DNA of 64,000 nt from Candidatus Marinamargulisbacteria bacterium SCGC AAA071-K20 (GTDB lineage: Bacteria > Margulisbacteria > Marinamargulisbacteria > GCA-2716485 > AAA071-K20), in contig QFBU01000001.1 of NCBI GenBank assembly GCA_003265975.1, forward strand, positions 1-64,000, given 5' to 3'. Of this stretch, positions 56,542-64,000 are shown one piece after another. The position numbers and the translations under genes were made by a program. The notes below the pieces were generated by a model that did not search any database, was not told the origin of the DNA, and saw only the letters and a list, made by a program, of their open reading frames with translations. Each line of letters starts with the position of its first letter. Position 1 is the first letter of the stretch.

Positions 56542-58080
56542 TTAATGCTTAAAGTGTCTTACACCCGTAAATGCCATACTTATATTGTTAGAATTACAAC
56601 TTTCGATAGACTCATCGTCACGCTTTGAGCCACCTGGTTGAATTATTGCCTTAATATCAGACTTTGCTGCAATTTCAACGGAGTCTTTAAAAGGAAAAAA
56701 AGCATCAGATGCTAAGACCGCACCATTAGTCTTGTCGCCTGCTTTTTTAATTGCGATTTCAACCGCTTCAATTCTACTCATTTGACCAGCGCCAACACCA
56801 ATGGCAACGCCATCTTTAGCGATAAGAATAGCATTCGACTTTACATGTTTTACAAGAGTAAAAGCAAATTTAAGATCCGCTTCTTCAGCTGAGTTTGGTT
56901 TTAATGATGTAACTATATTCCAGTCTTTAGGTTCAACTTTTTTTGTATCAGCAGTTTGAACTAGAAATCCACCATCAACATACTTATAGGTTACTTCGCT
57001 GCTTTGAGTACCAATCGTATCTAGTTCAATAAGTCTGAGAGATGGTTTTTTAGATAAAAGGTCAAAAGCCTTTTGATTAAACGAAGGAGCCACAACTACT
57101 TCTACGAATGTTTTAGAAATTTCTTCAGCAGTTTCAAGATCTACTTCTCTATTTAGTCCGATAATTGACCCAAAAGCGGATACGGGGTCTGCTTCATGCG
57201 CTTTTTTATAGGCGTCACTTATAGTTTCAGCAACAGCGGCGCCACAAGGATTAGAATGTTTGATTATAGCAACGGCTGGAGCTTCAAAGTCACTCACAAT
57301 TTGAGCTGCTGATTCTAAATCAGCAATGTTATTATATGACAGTTCTTTTCCATGCTTTTGCTTTAATTTTGTGAGTCCACCAATAGAGTCAACTTTGTAA
57401 AATGCAGCCGACTGATGTGGATTTTCTCCATATCTAAGTTCAATCATTTTTTCTAAAACTGGAGATAATCTATCTGGAAACTTTTTGTCAGACTTTATTA
57501 CATTTTCTTGAAAGTACCTTGAGATTGTAGAGTCATAGTGAGCGGTGTGAGAGAATGCTTCAAAGGCTAATTTTGCTTTAGTTTCTTGACTTAATTCTGC
57601 ATTATTTTCTTTAAGTTCTTTTAATACTGAGTCGTAATGATTTGGATTTACAACAACACCAACCGAACGATAGTTTTTTGAGGCTGACCTTAACATTGAA
57701 GGTCCTCCTATATCGATATTTTCTATAGCTTCTTCAACACTTACATTTTCTTTTGCTATCGTTGCTTCAAATGGATATAAATTTACTACAACCAAGTCTA
57801 TTAAGTTAATATTATGTTCTCTGCAGGTAGACATGTGCGTTTCGTTGTCACGTAAGGCCAATAATCCGCCATGAATTTTAGGGTGTAAGGTTTTAACCCT
57901 CCCATCAAGCATTTCTGGAAAATCTGTGACTTCTTGAATTTGAATAACAGGTAAATTTTCAGCTTGTAGGAGTTTAAAAGTGCCGCCTGTTGAAATAATT
58001 TCGTACCCACACGCTGCAAGGCCTTTTGCAAATGGAACTAAATTTGCTTTATCTGAAACACTAATTAATGCTCTTTTCAT
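56542..58080 (-). CDS. purH: Bifunctional AICAR transformylase / IMP cyclohydrolase
   Basis: 512 residues; performs the last two steps of IMP synthesis. The N-terminal IMP cyclohydrolase (MGS-like fold) includes ISTGGTFKLLQAENLPV and VKTLHPKIHGGLL. The C-terminal transformylase holds RYGENPHQSAAFY, IVKHSNPCGAA (Lys-His catalytic pair) and GAGQMSRIEAVEIA, and DAFFPFKDSVEIAA ends it. It overlaps purN by 20 nt. Confidence 0.97.
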   Translation of the reverse strand: MKRALISVSDKANLVPFAKGLAACGYEIISTGGTFKLLQAENLPVIQIQEVTDFPEMLDGRVKTLHPKIHGGLLALRDNETHMSTCREHNINLIDLVVVNLYPFEATIAKENVSVEEAIENIDIGGPSMLRSASKNYRSVGVVVNPNHYDSVLKELKENNAELSQETKAKLAFEAFSHTAHYDSTISRYFQENVIKSDKKFPDRLSPVLEKMIELRYGENPHQSAAFYKVDSIGGLTKLKQKHGKELSYNNIADLESAAQIVSDFEAPAVAIIKHSNPCGAAVAETISDAYKKAHEADPVSAFGSIIGLNREVDLETAEEISKTFVEVVVAPSFNQKAFDLLSKKPSLRLIELDTIGTQSSEVTYKYVDGGFLVQTADTKKVEPKDWNIVTSLKPNSAEEADLKFAFTLVKHVKSNAILIAKDGVAIGVGAGQMSRIEAVEIAIKKAGDKTNGAVLASDAFFPFKDSVEIAAKSDIKAIIQPGGSKRDDESIESCNSNNISMAFTGVRHFKH

Positions 58081-58681
58081 GTCTAATACTCCTTTTAAAT
58101 TTCACTTTTCCTTCAACAATCAAGTTTACACATTCTGGTAAAATTCTGTTTTCTTCTTTAAGGACTCTTGCTGCAAGGCTAGCTTCGTTATCATCTTCTA
58201 AAAGAGGAACTGCTGCCTGCATTATAATTGGGCCATCATCTAAACCTTCGGTTACAAAATGGACCGTGCATCCAGCTAATTTTACGCCATAATCTAATGC
58301 TTGTTGATGTGGGCGCCGTCCAATAAATGAAGGTAATAAGGAGGGGTGGATGTTAATCATATTTGATTTGTACGCGCTAACAAAGTCTGCCCCAACTAAT
58401 AACATATATCCTGCAAGAACGACTAAATCAATATTCCGAGGTTTTAAAAATTTAATGATAGCCAAGTCAAACTCAGCTCTAGATGTGTATGAATTAAGAT
58501 CAAATGCTTTTGTATCAATGCCGTGTTCTTTTGCTGTTTCAAGCCCTTTGGCCTCTGGGTTATTACTGATAACAACATCTAAACTTGCATTAATTTCCCC
58601 TTTTTTAACAGCCTCAATAATTGAATTCATATTTGATCCACGCCCTGAAATTAATATGGCGATTTTAAAATGATTAGACAA
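58061..58681 (-). CDS. purN: Phosphoribosylglycinamide formyltransferase
   Basis: 206 residues; formylates GAR using 10-formyl-tetrahydrofolate. AILISGRGSNMNSIIEA opens the fold. The catalytic Asn/His/Asp set lies in NIHPSLLPSFIGRRPHQQAL and GCTVHFVTEGLDDGPII. It overlaps purM by 8 nt upstream and purH by 20 nt downstream. Confidence 0.96.
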   Translation of the reverse strand: MSNHFKIAILISGRGSNMNSIIEAVKKGEINASLDVVISNNPEAKGLETAKEHGIDTKAFDLNSYTSRAEFDLAIIKFLKPRNIDLVVLAGYMLLVGADFVSAYKSNMINIHPSLLPSFIGRRPHQQALDYGVKLAGCTVHFVTEGLDDGPIIMQAAVPLLEDDNEASLAARVLKEENRILPECVNLIVEGKVKFKRSIRHEKSIN

Positions 58682-59645
58682 TTACAATTTCCTTATTACC
58701 TTTTGTTATTTTACCAATTGGAATTAAGTTTGAGTTTTGTAATTCTTTAGAGGAAATAACTACCATACCAATTCCCATATTAAAGACTCGATACATTTCT
58801 TTTTCAGATATTTCTCCAACTGTCTGTAACACTTCAAATACTTTTGGGCGATCCCAACTGTCTTTTTTAATTTCTGCATTGACACCATCGGGTAAAATTC
58901 TTTCGATGTTTTCATACAAACCGCCACCAGTGATATGAGCTATACCTGTTATAGAGTGGCCATCTTCTAATAAGTTTAAAATTTCTGATACATATATTTT
59001 AGTCGGGGTTAAAAGGGCTTTGGGGTCTAAGCCGTTTTCTTTACATTTGTTAAGTGGAAGGGCCTTCCTTACTAAGGAATAGCCATTACTATGAACTCCA
59101 GAAGAGGCTAACCCATATAAAAATTGCCCCGCTGCTATCTTGCTGCCATCTATTACTTTGTCTTTATCAACAATTCCTACAGAGAATCCGGCTAAATCAA
59201 AATCACCTTTTTTATAGAGGTCATTCATCTCTGCCATTTCTCCACCAACTAAAGCACATTTAGACAATTTGCAGCCATCTGTCATGCCCTTTACTAACTG
59301 CTCCATTTGATCGGGAATTAATTGATGACAGGCTATATAATCTAGAAAAAACAAAGGTTTAGCACCCATACAGATCATGTCATTAACACACATGGCTACA
59401 AGGTCAATACCTACAGTATCGAAACAATCTAGCTCAATAGCTAACTTTACCTTTGTCCCAACTCCATCGGTACAAGACACTAAAACAGGATTTTCATATC
59501 CCTTTAGATCTAGTTGAAAGCCTGCCGCAAAGTTTCCTAGTGATGTTAGTACGTTTGGAGTGTACGTTGACTTAACGTGCGATTTTATTTTTTCAACCGC
59601 CAAAGTTCCTGCATCGATATCTACGCCTGATGATTTGTAGTCCAT
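58674..59645 (-). CDS. purM: Phosphoribosylformylglycinamidine cyclo-ligase
   Basis: 323 residues, AIR synthetase. DYKSSGVDIDAGTLAVEKIK opens the protein; VSCTDGVGTKVKLAIEL, GIDLVAMCVNDMICMGAKPL, ALVGGEMAEMND and GLASSGVHSNGYSLVRK are the ATP- and substrate-binding motifs, and HITGGGLYENIERILP follows. It is the first gene of purM-purN-purH-slt-lptCA. No Shine-Dalgarno is visible before the ATG; a palindrome and -10-like hexamers lie just upstream. Confidence 0.96.
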   Translation of the reverse strand: MDYKSSGVDIDAGTLAVEKIKSHVKSTYTPNVLTSLGNFAAGFQLDLKGYENPVLVSCTDGVGTKVKLAIELDCFDTVGIDLVAMCVNDMICMGAKPLFFLDYIACHQLIPDQMEQLVKGMTDGCKLSKCALVGGEMAEMNDLYKKGDFDLAGFSVGIVDKDKVIDGSKIAAGQFLYGLASSGVHSNGYSLVRKALPLNKCKENGLDPKALLTPTKIYVSEILNLLEDGHSITGIAHITGGGLYENIERILPDGVNAEIKKDSWDRPKVFEVLQTVGEISEKEMYRVFNMGIGMVVISSKELQNSNLIPIGKITKGNKEIVIV

Positions 59646-59655
59646 AGTGGTTATA

Positions 59656-59672
59656 GTTTAGCTTATCTAAAC
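59656..59672. promoter_or_regulatory. Operator-like palindrome upstream of purM
   Basis: GTTTAG-cttat-CTAAAC is a perfect 6-bp inverted repeat with a 5-bp centre. It ends 10 bp from the purM start, over the expected -10 region. It differs from the known PurR boxes. A repressor site is possible. Confidence 0.35.
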
Positions 59673-59694
59673 GTTAGATGCTAGATGTACATAT

Positions 59695-60111
59695 TTAGAC
59701 ACCTGAGGTGTTTTTATCTAAGTGCCCTTGGAGAAAAAAAACGGCAGCTAACGAGTCAATTTTTTCTTTTCTTTTTTTTCTGGAAACCTCTGCTGCTACT
59801 AGGTGTTTTTCGGCAGCTATTGTCGAAAATCGTTCATCAACAAATTCAATTGGAATTTGGATATGTTTTTTAAGTCGCTCAGAAAACTGCCTTATCTCTG
59901 CTGCCTTTTTTCCTTCTCCACCATGTTGATCTTTAGGCAGCCCTATAATTAATTGATCAACACTATAGGTTTGGATAAGTAATGAAATATTTTTAACAAG
60001 TTGGGCGTCATTTAATAAATAGGGTTTGCTTTGTGCCGTTATACCTAGAGGATCAGAAAGCGCAACCCCGACTCTTTTTTGACCGTAGTCGAGTGCTAAG
60101 ATACGTTTCAT
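59695..60111 (-). CDS. ruvX: RuvX/YqgF family nuclease
   Basis: 138 residues, RNase H-like fold. LALDYGQKRVGVALSDP holds the first catalytic Asp; LIIGLPKDQHGGEGKKA and FVDERFSTIAAEK carry the other conserved acidic residues. YqgF proteins act in 16S rRNA 5' end processing, and the family has Holliday-junction resolvase-like members. It overlaps the alaS stop by 4 nt, the alaS-yqgF pairing seen in many bacteria. Confidence 0.9.
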   Translation of the reverse strand: MKRILALDYGQKRVGVALSDPLGITAQSKPYLLNDAQLVKNISLLIQTYSVDQLIIGLPKDQHGGEGKKAAEIRQFSERLKKHIQIPIEFVDERFSTIAAEKHLVAAEVSRKKRKEKIDSLAAVFFLQGHLDKNTSGV

Positions 60112-62573
60112 TTTAGTAATTTTTGTTTTGCAGACACTATTGCCATCTCTAACTTATCAATCGAGGCCCCACCGGCTTGAGCAAAGTCTGGTCGCCCGCC
60201 GCCTTTTCCTCCAGCAACTGACGTCAATACTGTAATTAAGTCAGGTGCTTTTATAGTCTTTACCTGTGATCCTATTTTGACGACAAAAAAACCTTTATCG
60301 CCAGACACACCAGCTAAAATAGCTACCATATTTGGAATGTTGGCGGTTAATTGATCTGCGGTGGCCTTTAATGTCGCCATATCTGAATCGGTTACCACTG
60401 CACATACTTTTAAGTTATTGGCTTCAATAGACTGAGATAACATCGCCTCTATTTGAGAACCGGCTTGTTTTTGTTTACCTTCTTGACTAGTTTTTTCTAT
60501 TCGTTTTAAATCTTTAGAACTTTCATCACCTAATAACTTAAGCGCGTCTATTGAAAGCGAGTCTAAATTATTATATTTTTTTTGAATGTCTTTATCATCA
60601 CCCAAGGAAGTCATTTTTACTGATCTGTTCTTAATTAAAGTGATTAGTTTATTTTTTTCTTGAGATTCAAAAGAGTTGAACACGTCTCTTCCAGCAATGG
60701 CTTCTATTCGTCTAGTTCCTGCTGCGATTGCGCTTTCTTGAATAATTTTAAAAACTTCGATTTCACCAGTATTTTTGACATGCGTTCCCCCACATAATTC
60801 TTTTGAATACTCTCCAATGCTTACAAGTCTTACATTATTTTCATCATATTTTTCTCCAAAAAGAGCCATTGCTCCTTTGTCCTTAGCTTCATCTAGAGTC
60901 ATGTTTCCAACTGTAATTTCTGTATTATGTTTAATATTTTTATTAACAATATCTTCAACTGTTTTTAATTGTTCGGAGTTTAATGCATTGAAATGTGAAA
61001 AATCAAATCTAAGACGGTCAATATCTACTAAACTTCCAGCTTGTTGCACGTGATCACCCAAGGTATCTCTTAAGGCTTGGTGTAAAAGATGAGTTACCGA
61101 GTGATGTCTTGCCATTGCCACTTTTTCAAGGGGATCGTTAAGTACACGGGCCTCTCCCCCTCTAGCTTCATTAACATACTCAGATAAATGTAAATTTAAC
61201 TCCGAAAAATGATCATTAGTAAGAGTTGACGGCTTGTTACTTAAGTCTTCTTTTTGTTTTTTCAGAGTAGACTCTCTAGACTGTTTCTTTTGTTTATCTA
61301 AACAATTATTAAATCCTTTTATATCTACTTCAAACCCTTGTTCCGTGGCTAGGACTTCAGTTAAATCGAGTGGAAATCCAAATGTATCATATAACTTAAA
61401 CGCTTCTTCCCCAGGGATTACTTTTGTTTTTGTTTTTTTTAATTTTTCAGAGAGGTCAGAAAATAATTGAAGACCAAGTTCAAGTGTTTTTAAAAAGCTT
61501 TCTTCTTCTGCTTTTATTACTGTTTTAATAAAGTCTCTTCGTTCTGGTAGGTGAGTTAAATAATCACCTAAATTGTCAATAACGGTGTCTACAAGCTTAT
61601 ACAAAATAGGCTCTTTAATGCCTAATTTTTGTGAGTACCTTAGTGCTCTTCGAAGTAGTCGTCTAAGAACATATCCTCTACCCTCATTAGACGGCAAGGC
61701 ATTATCGGCAATCCCAAATACTAATGTTCTACAATGATCAGCAAGAACTCTATGCGCCATCCCTTCTATGTTGTCTTGGTATGGACTGCCCGTAATGGCT
61801 TCAATTTTTTCAAGTATTGGTGAAAATAGATCTGTTTGATAATTAGAATAGGTTTTTTGTAAGTATGATACTAACCGCTCTAGACCGGCGCCTGTATCAA
61901 CGTGGGTTTGTGGCAATGGTTTCAATTCTCCATTTTCATCTCTATTATATTGAATAAATACTAAATTCCACAGCTCAGTGAATCGTTCAGTGTCTAATAG
62001 AGCTTGATCTACTGTGCTAGTTAGATCATCACCTGGTTTGAGATCTACGTGAATTTCAGAGCAGGGTCCACAAGGGCCTGTTTTTCCCATTTCCCAAAAG
62101 TTATCTTTTGCATCGCACTTTACGATATGGCTATGATCTATGTCTGTATGCCTTTTCCATAACTCTAAACTTTCATCATCTTCTTCAAATACGGTTGCAT
62201 AGAGGTGATCTTTTGGGATATTGAATACATCAGTATAGAGTTCCCACGCCCAAGTGATTGCTTCCTTTTTGTAATAATCACCAAATGACCAGTTTCCTAG
62301 CATTTCAAAAGAGGTAAGGTGCGTATTGTCACGTCCCACGTCCTCTAAATCGTTATGTTTTCCAGATACTCTAATACACACCTGGGAGTTTACGGCTCGG
62401 TTATAGTCTCTTGACCCAGTTCCTAAAAACACATCTTTAAATTGATTCATTCCTGCGTTTGTAAACATTAATGTGGGGTCGCCCTGGCTTATAACTGCGC
62501 TTGGACTTACAAAGGTGTGTTGTTTATTTTTAAAAAATTCAATAAATTTCTTTCTAACTTCTGAACTTTTCAT
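60108..62573 (-). CDS. alaS: Alanine--tRNA ligase
   Basis: 821 residues, slightly short of E. coli AlaRS. The class II catalytic domain has motif 1 (LMFTNAGMNQFKDVFLG), GKHNDLEDVGRDNTHLTSFE and NLVFIQYNRDENGEL. The editing domain keeps the zinc ligands HSVTHLLHQAL and CGGTHVKNTGEI. The C-terminal C-Ala domain ends GKGGGRPDFAQAGG, near residue 795. It lies 10 nt after the small DUF948-like gene and is translationally coupled to ruvX. Confidence 0.97.
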   Translation of the reverse strand: MKSSEVRKKFIEFFKNKQHTFVSPSAVISQGDPTLMFTNAGMNQFKDVFLGTGSRDYNRAVNSQVCIRVSGKHNDLEDVGRDNTHLTSFEMLGNWSFGDYYKKEAITWAWELYTDVFNIPKDHLYATVFEEDDESLELWKRHTDIDHSHIVKCDAKDNFWEMGKTGPCGPCSEIHVDLKPGDDLTSTVDQALLDTERFTELWNLVFIQYNRDENGELKPLPQTHVDTGAGLERLVSYLQKTYSNYQTDLFSPILEKIEAITGSPYQDNIEGMAHRVLADHCRTLVFGIADNALPSNEGRGYVLRRLLRRALRYSQKLGIKEPILYKLVDTVIDNLGDYLTHLPERRDFIKTVIKAEEESFLKTLELGLQLFSDLSEKLKKTKTKVIPGEEAFKLYDTFGFPLDLTEVLATEQGFEVDIKGFNNCLDKQKKQSRESTLKKQKEDLSNKPSTLTNDHFSELNLHLSEYVNEARGGEARVLNDPLEKVAMARHHSVTHLLHQALRDTLGDHVQQAGSLVDIDRLRFDFSHFNALNSEQLKTVEDIVNKNIKHNTEITVGNMTLDEAKDKGAMALFGEKYDENNVRLVSIGEYSKELCGGTHVKNTGEIEVFKIIQESAIAAGTRRIEAIAGRDVFNSFESQEKNKLITLIKNRSVKMTSLGDDKDIQKKYNNLDSLSIDALKLLGDESSKDLKRIEKTSQEGKQKQAGSQIEAMLSQSIEANNLKVCAVVTDSDMATLKATADQLTANIPNMVAILAGVSGDKGFFVVKIGSQVKTIKAPDLITVLTSVAGGKGGGRPDFAQAGGASIDKLEMAIVSAKQKLLK

Positions 62574-62583
62574 TGGGTATAAC

Positions 62584-62784
62584 TTATTTCTTCTTTGATC
62601 TTCTGGAGAATTTTCTTACTAAGCTTAGCCACGAACTTACGTCTGTTAGAAACTCTACTCTGTCAGAAACTTTTCTAAAATTACCTACTATCTTTATACA
62701 TTCAAATACTAAGTAGCATAGAAAAATGATTAGAATTACAAGTAAAATTTGGATGGAAATGGCTAGAAAAGGAATGAGTTCCAT
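62584..62784 (-). CDS. Small single-pass membrane protein, DUF948-like
   Basis: 66 residues. One N-terminal membrane helix (FLAISIQILLVILIIFLCYL) precedes a short charged helix with a strongly basic end (RRSKKK). Architecture and length resemble DUF948 proteins that often pair with YtxH-like genes, as here (gap 3 nt). It could be a general-stress membrane protein; function unknown. Confidence 0.65.
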   Translation of the reverse strand: MELIPFLAISIQILLVILIIFLCYLVFECIKIVGNFRKVSDRVEFLTDVSSWLSLVRKFSRRSKKK

Positions 62785-62787
62785 ATA

Positions 62788-63033
62788 TTAAGAGTCTTTC
62801 TTTTGATCAACCATGTTCGAAAGCTTCTCAAAGCCATGCTCTATTGCTTCAAGCGTTTTAGCTACTGCAGATTCTTCACTTTCAGGTTCAGAAGACTCTT
62901 CTTTTGATAATTTCACATTAGATGCTTTATCAATAACTTTCTTAGTTTCTTCTTCAATATCAAAAAAATAGCCTAAAATAAGCCCGATGATTGCTCCAAA
63001 ACATAGTCCTTCAAAAAAATAACTTCGTCTCAT
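62788..63033 (-). CDS. Small YtxH-like membrane protein
   Basis: 81 residues. A Gly-containing membrane helix (GLCFGAIIGLILGYFF) followed by a charged, acidic helical tail matches YtxH-type stress proteins. AAGGAGG lies ~7 nt before the ATG, and a minus-strand TATTAT (63059-63064) is a candidate -10. It begins the run into the DUF948-like gene, alaS and ruvX, and is divergent from xseA. Confidence 0.7.
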   Translation of the reverse strand: MRRSYFFEGLCFGAIIGLILGYFFDIEEETKKVIDKASNVKLSKEESSEPESEESAVAKTLEAIEHGFEKLSNMVDQKKDS

Positions 63034-63084
63034 TCCAGCCTCCTTTTTTCAGAAAATATAATACCCTAATTCGTAGTTTTTTGC

Positions 63085-63090
63085 TATAAA
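63085..63090 (+). promoter_or_regulatory. Extended -10 of xseA
   Basis: TATAAA preceded by TG-C (63082-63084), an extended -10, ends 6 nt before the xseA ATG 63097. No Shine-Dalgarno lies in between; the transcript would start at or next to the start codon. Confidence 0.4.
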
Positions 63091-63096
63091 GATGTT

Positions 63097-64000
63097 ATGA
63101 ATGCAACTCCTGTGACGACTTACTCGGTAAGTGAACTTAACTTTCACATTAAAGACCTTTTGGAAAACGCACCGTTTTTTAGAGACATTTGGATTGAAGG
63201 TGAATTATCTAATGTAAAGTTTTACGAACGTGGAAATCAACTTTATTTTAATTTAACCGACACAGATTCTCAGCTTAATTGTGTAGTCTACTCTAATTTT
63301 CTATCCCTACTAAAATTTGAACCTAAAAATGGGATGCAAGTACGTGTTCGAGGAAGGCTTTCTGTTTTTCATAAACGTGGAACATATTCTTTTCAGGTTG
63401 CCTACATGAGTCAACAGGGCGTTGGAAAACAAAACATCGCCTTAGAAAAGCTAAAACTACAGCTCCAAAAAGAGGGCTTGTTTGAAGACTCCCGAAAAAA
63501 GGAAATCCCTAAATTTCCAGATCGAGTGGCGCTTATTACATCATCTAATTCCGCTGCCTTATCTGATTTCCAAAAGATTTCTACAGCCCTACCCTTTATG
63601 TCTTTGGACATTTTCCCTGCTGTAATGCAAGGAAGTCTCTGTGCCTTATCTGTAATTGAGTCGTTAAGTATAGCTCTTTCTTATAAGCAATATGATGCCG
63701 TTGTTATTTTAAGAGGAGGCGGATCTAACGAAGACCTTGCTTATTTTAACGATGAAACGATGGTAAGAGTAATTGCTGACTACCCTACCCCAGTAATAAC
63801 AGCTATTGGGCATGATATTGACTATACACTTTCAGACTTCGTAGCTGACAAACGTGCAGCAACACCTACTCAAGCCGCTCAATTCCTAGTCTCTCACTTC
63901 TTAGAAAACAAGGCTGAATTGTTAACTCGATTGAGTTATGCGGAAAAACATTTAGACAATAGATTATATGAATTAAACCAGAGCATTGAAGATGCGGTTA
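63097..64000 (+). CDS. xseA: Exodeoxyribonuclease VII large subunit (5' part, cut by window end)
   Basis: The first 301 residues are present; the family length is ~400-450, so the C-terminus lies beyond the window. The N-terminal OB-fold (YSVSELNFHIKDLLENAPF, DIWIEGELSNVKFY) is followed by the catalytic domain: VALITSSNSAALSDF, VVILRGGGSNEDLAYFND, VITAIGHDIDYTLSDFVADK and RAATPTQAAQFL. With XseB it degrades single-stranded DNA. An ATG at 63092 opens only ATG TTA TGA overlapping the real start. Confidence 0.95.
   Translation, partial: MNATPVTTYSVSELNFHIKDLLENAPFFRDIWIEGELSNVKFYERGNQLYFNLTDTDSQLNCVVYSNFLSLLKFEPKNGMQVRVRGRLSVFHKRGTYSFQVAYMSQQGVGKQNIALEKLKLQLQKEGLFEDSRKKEIPKFPDRVALITSSNSAALSDFQKISTALPFMSLDIFPAVMQGSLCALSVIESLSIALSYKQYDAVVILRGGGSNEDLAYFNDETMVRVIADYPTPVITAIGHDIDYTLSDFVADKRAATPTQAAQFLVSHFLENKAELLTRLSYAEKHLDNRLYELNQSIEDAV

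Overview
The window reads as chromosomal DNA from an AT-rich, diderm (LPS-bearing) bacterium using the standard bacterial code. The outer-membrane evidence is lpxB, a fused LptC/LptA-type LPS-transport protein, an O-antigen-ligase/polymerase-like protein, and a polyprenyl-phosphate sugar transferase. Other markers are sigma-54 (rpoN), an ATP-type PEP carboxykinase, a eukaryote-like UDP-glucose pyrophosphorylase and an endonuclease-motif MutL. An uncultivated lineage such as the Margulisbacteria would fit, but this is a guess from gene content. I see no rRNA, tRNA, CRISPR array, transposase or phage genes.

Layout. 1-6.4 kb: surface polysaccharide genes (a GT-C-like membrane protein; a ligase/polymerase-TPR-hflX overlapping operon). 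6.4-8.0 kb: an accessory pocket with a small frameshifted PEGA-like gene and an ankyrin-repeat protein. 8.1-15.8 kb: a tight leftward operon (aminotransferase, pyrC, lipA, plsY, gpsA, sugar transferase, nadD, coaE). 16.0-17.2 kb: a dicarboxylate/glutamate-type symporter ending in a bidirectional terminator. 17.3-24.0 kb: six leftward genes of unknown function. At least three, and probably five, are diverged paralogues with a hydrophilic variable N-terminus and a hydrophobic helical C-terminal region; the sixth carries 51-bp tandem repeats. This is the most unusual region. 24.0-33.2 kb: lpxB, mutL, topA, panC, tsaD, rpoN. 33.2-40.0 kb: a VOC/HPPD-like remnant, then leftward ispD, trpA, trpB, rpsA, a lytic transglycosylase and proS. 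40.1-42.0 kb: hisS-hisA. 42.1-47.8 kb: a PhoU/DUF47-like protein and a 1609-residue protein I cannot assign. 47.8-53.1 kb: ilvE, UDP-glucose pyrophosphorylase, pckA, prs. 53.2-59.6 kb: leftward purM-purN-purH-slt-lptCA. 59.7-64 kb: alaS-ruvX with two small membrane proteins upstream, and the start of xseA, cut by the window edge.

Two themes run through the window. Metabolic and envelope genes are packed into overlapping operons (many ATGA or 1-nt overlaps). Several first genes of transcription units (topA, prs, panC, hisS, lpxB, xseA, the DUF1353 gene) lack a Shine-Dalgarno sequence and have a promoter -10 hexamer only 6-9 nt before the start codon, which predicts leaderless mRNAs. Other genes, including five of the six genes in the unknown cluster, have clear GGAG-type ribosome binding sites. 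All functions were assigned by reading motifs by eye; no database search was run.
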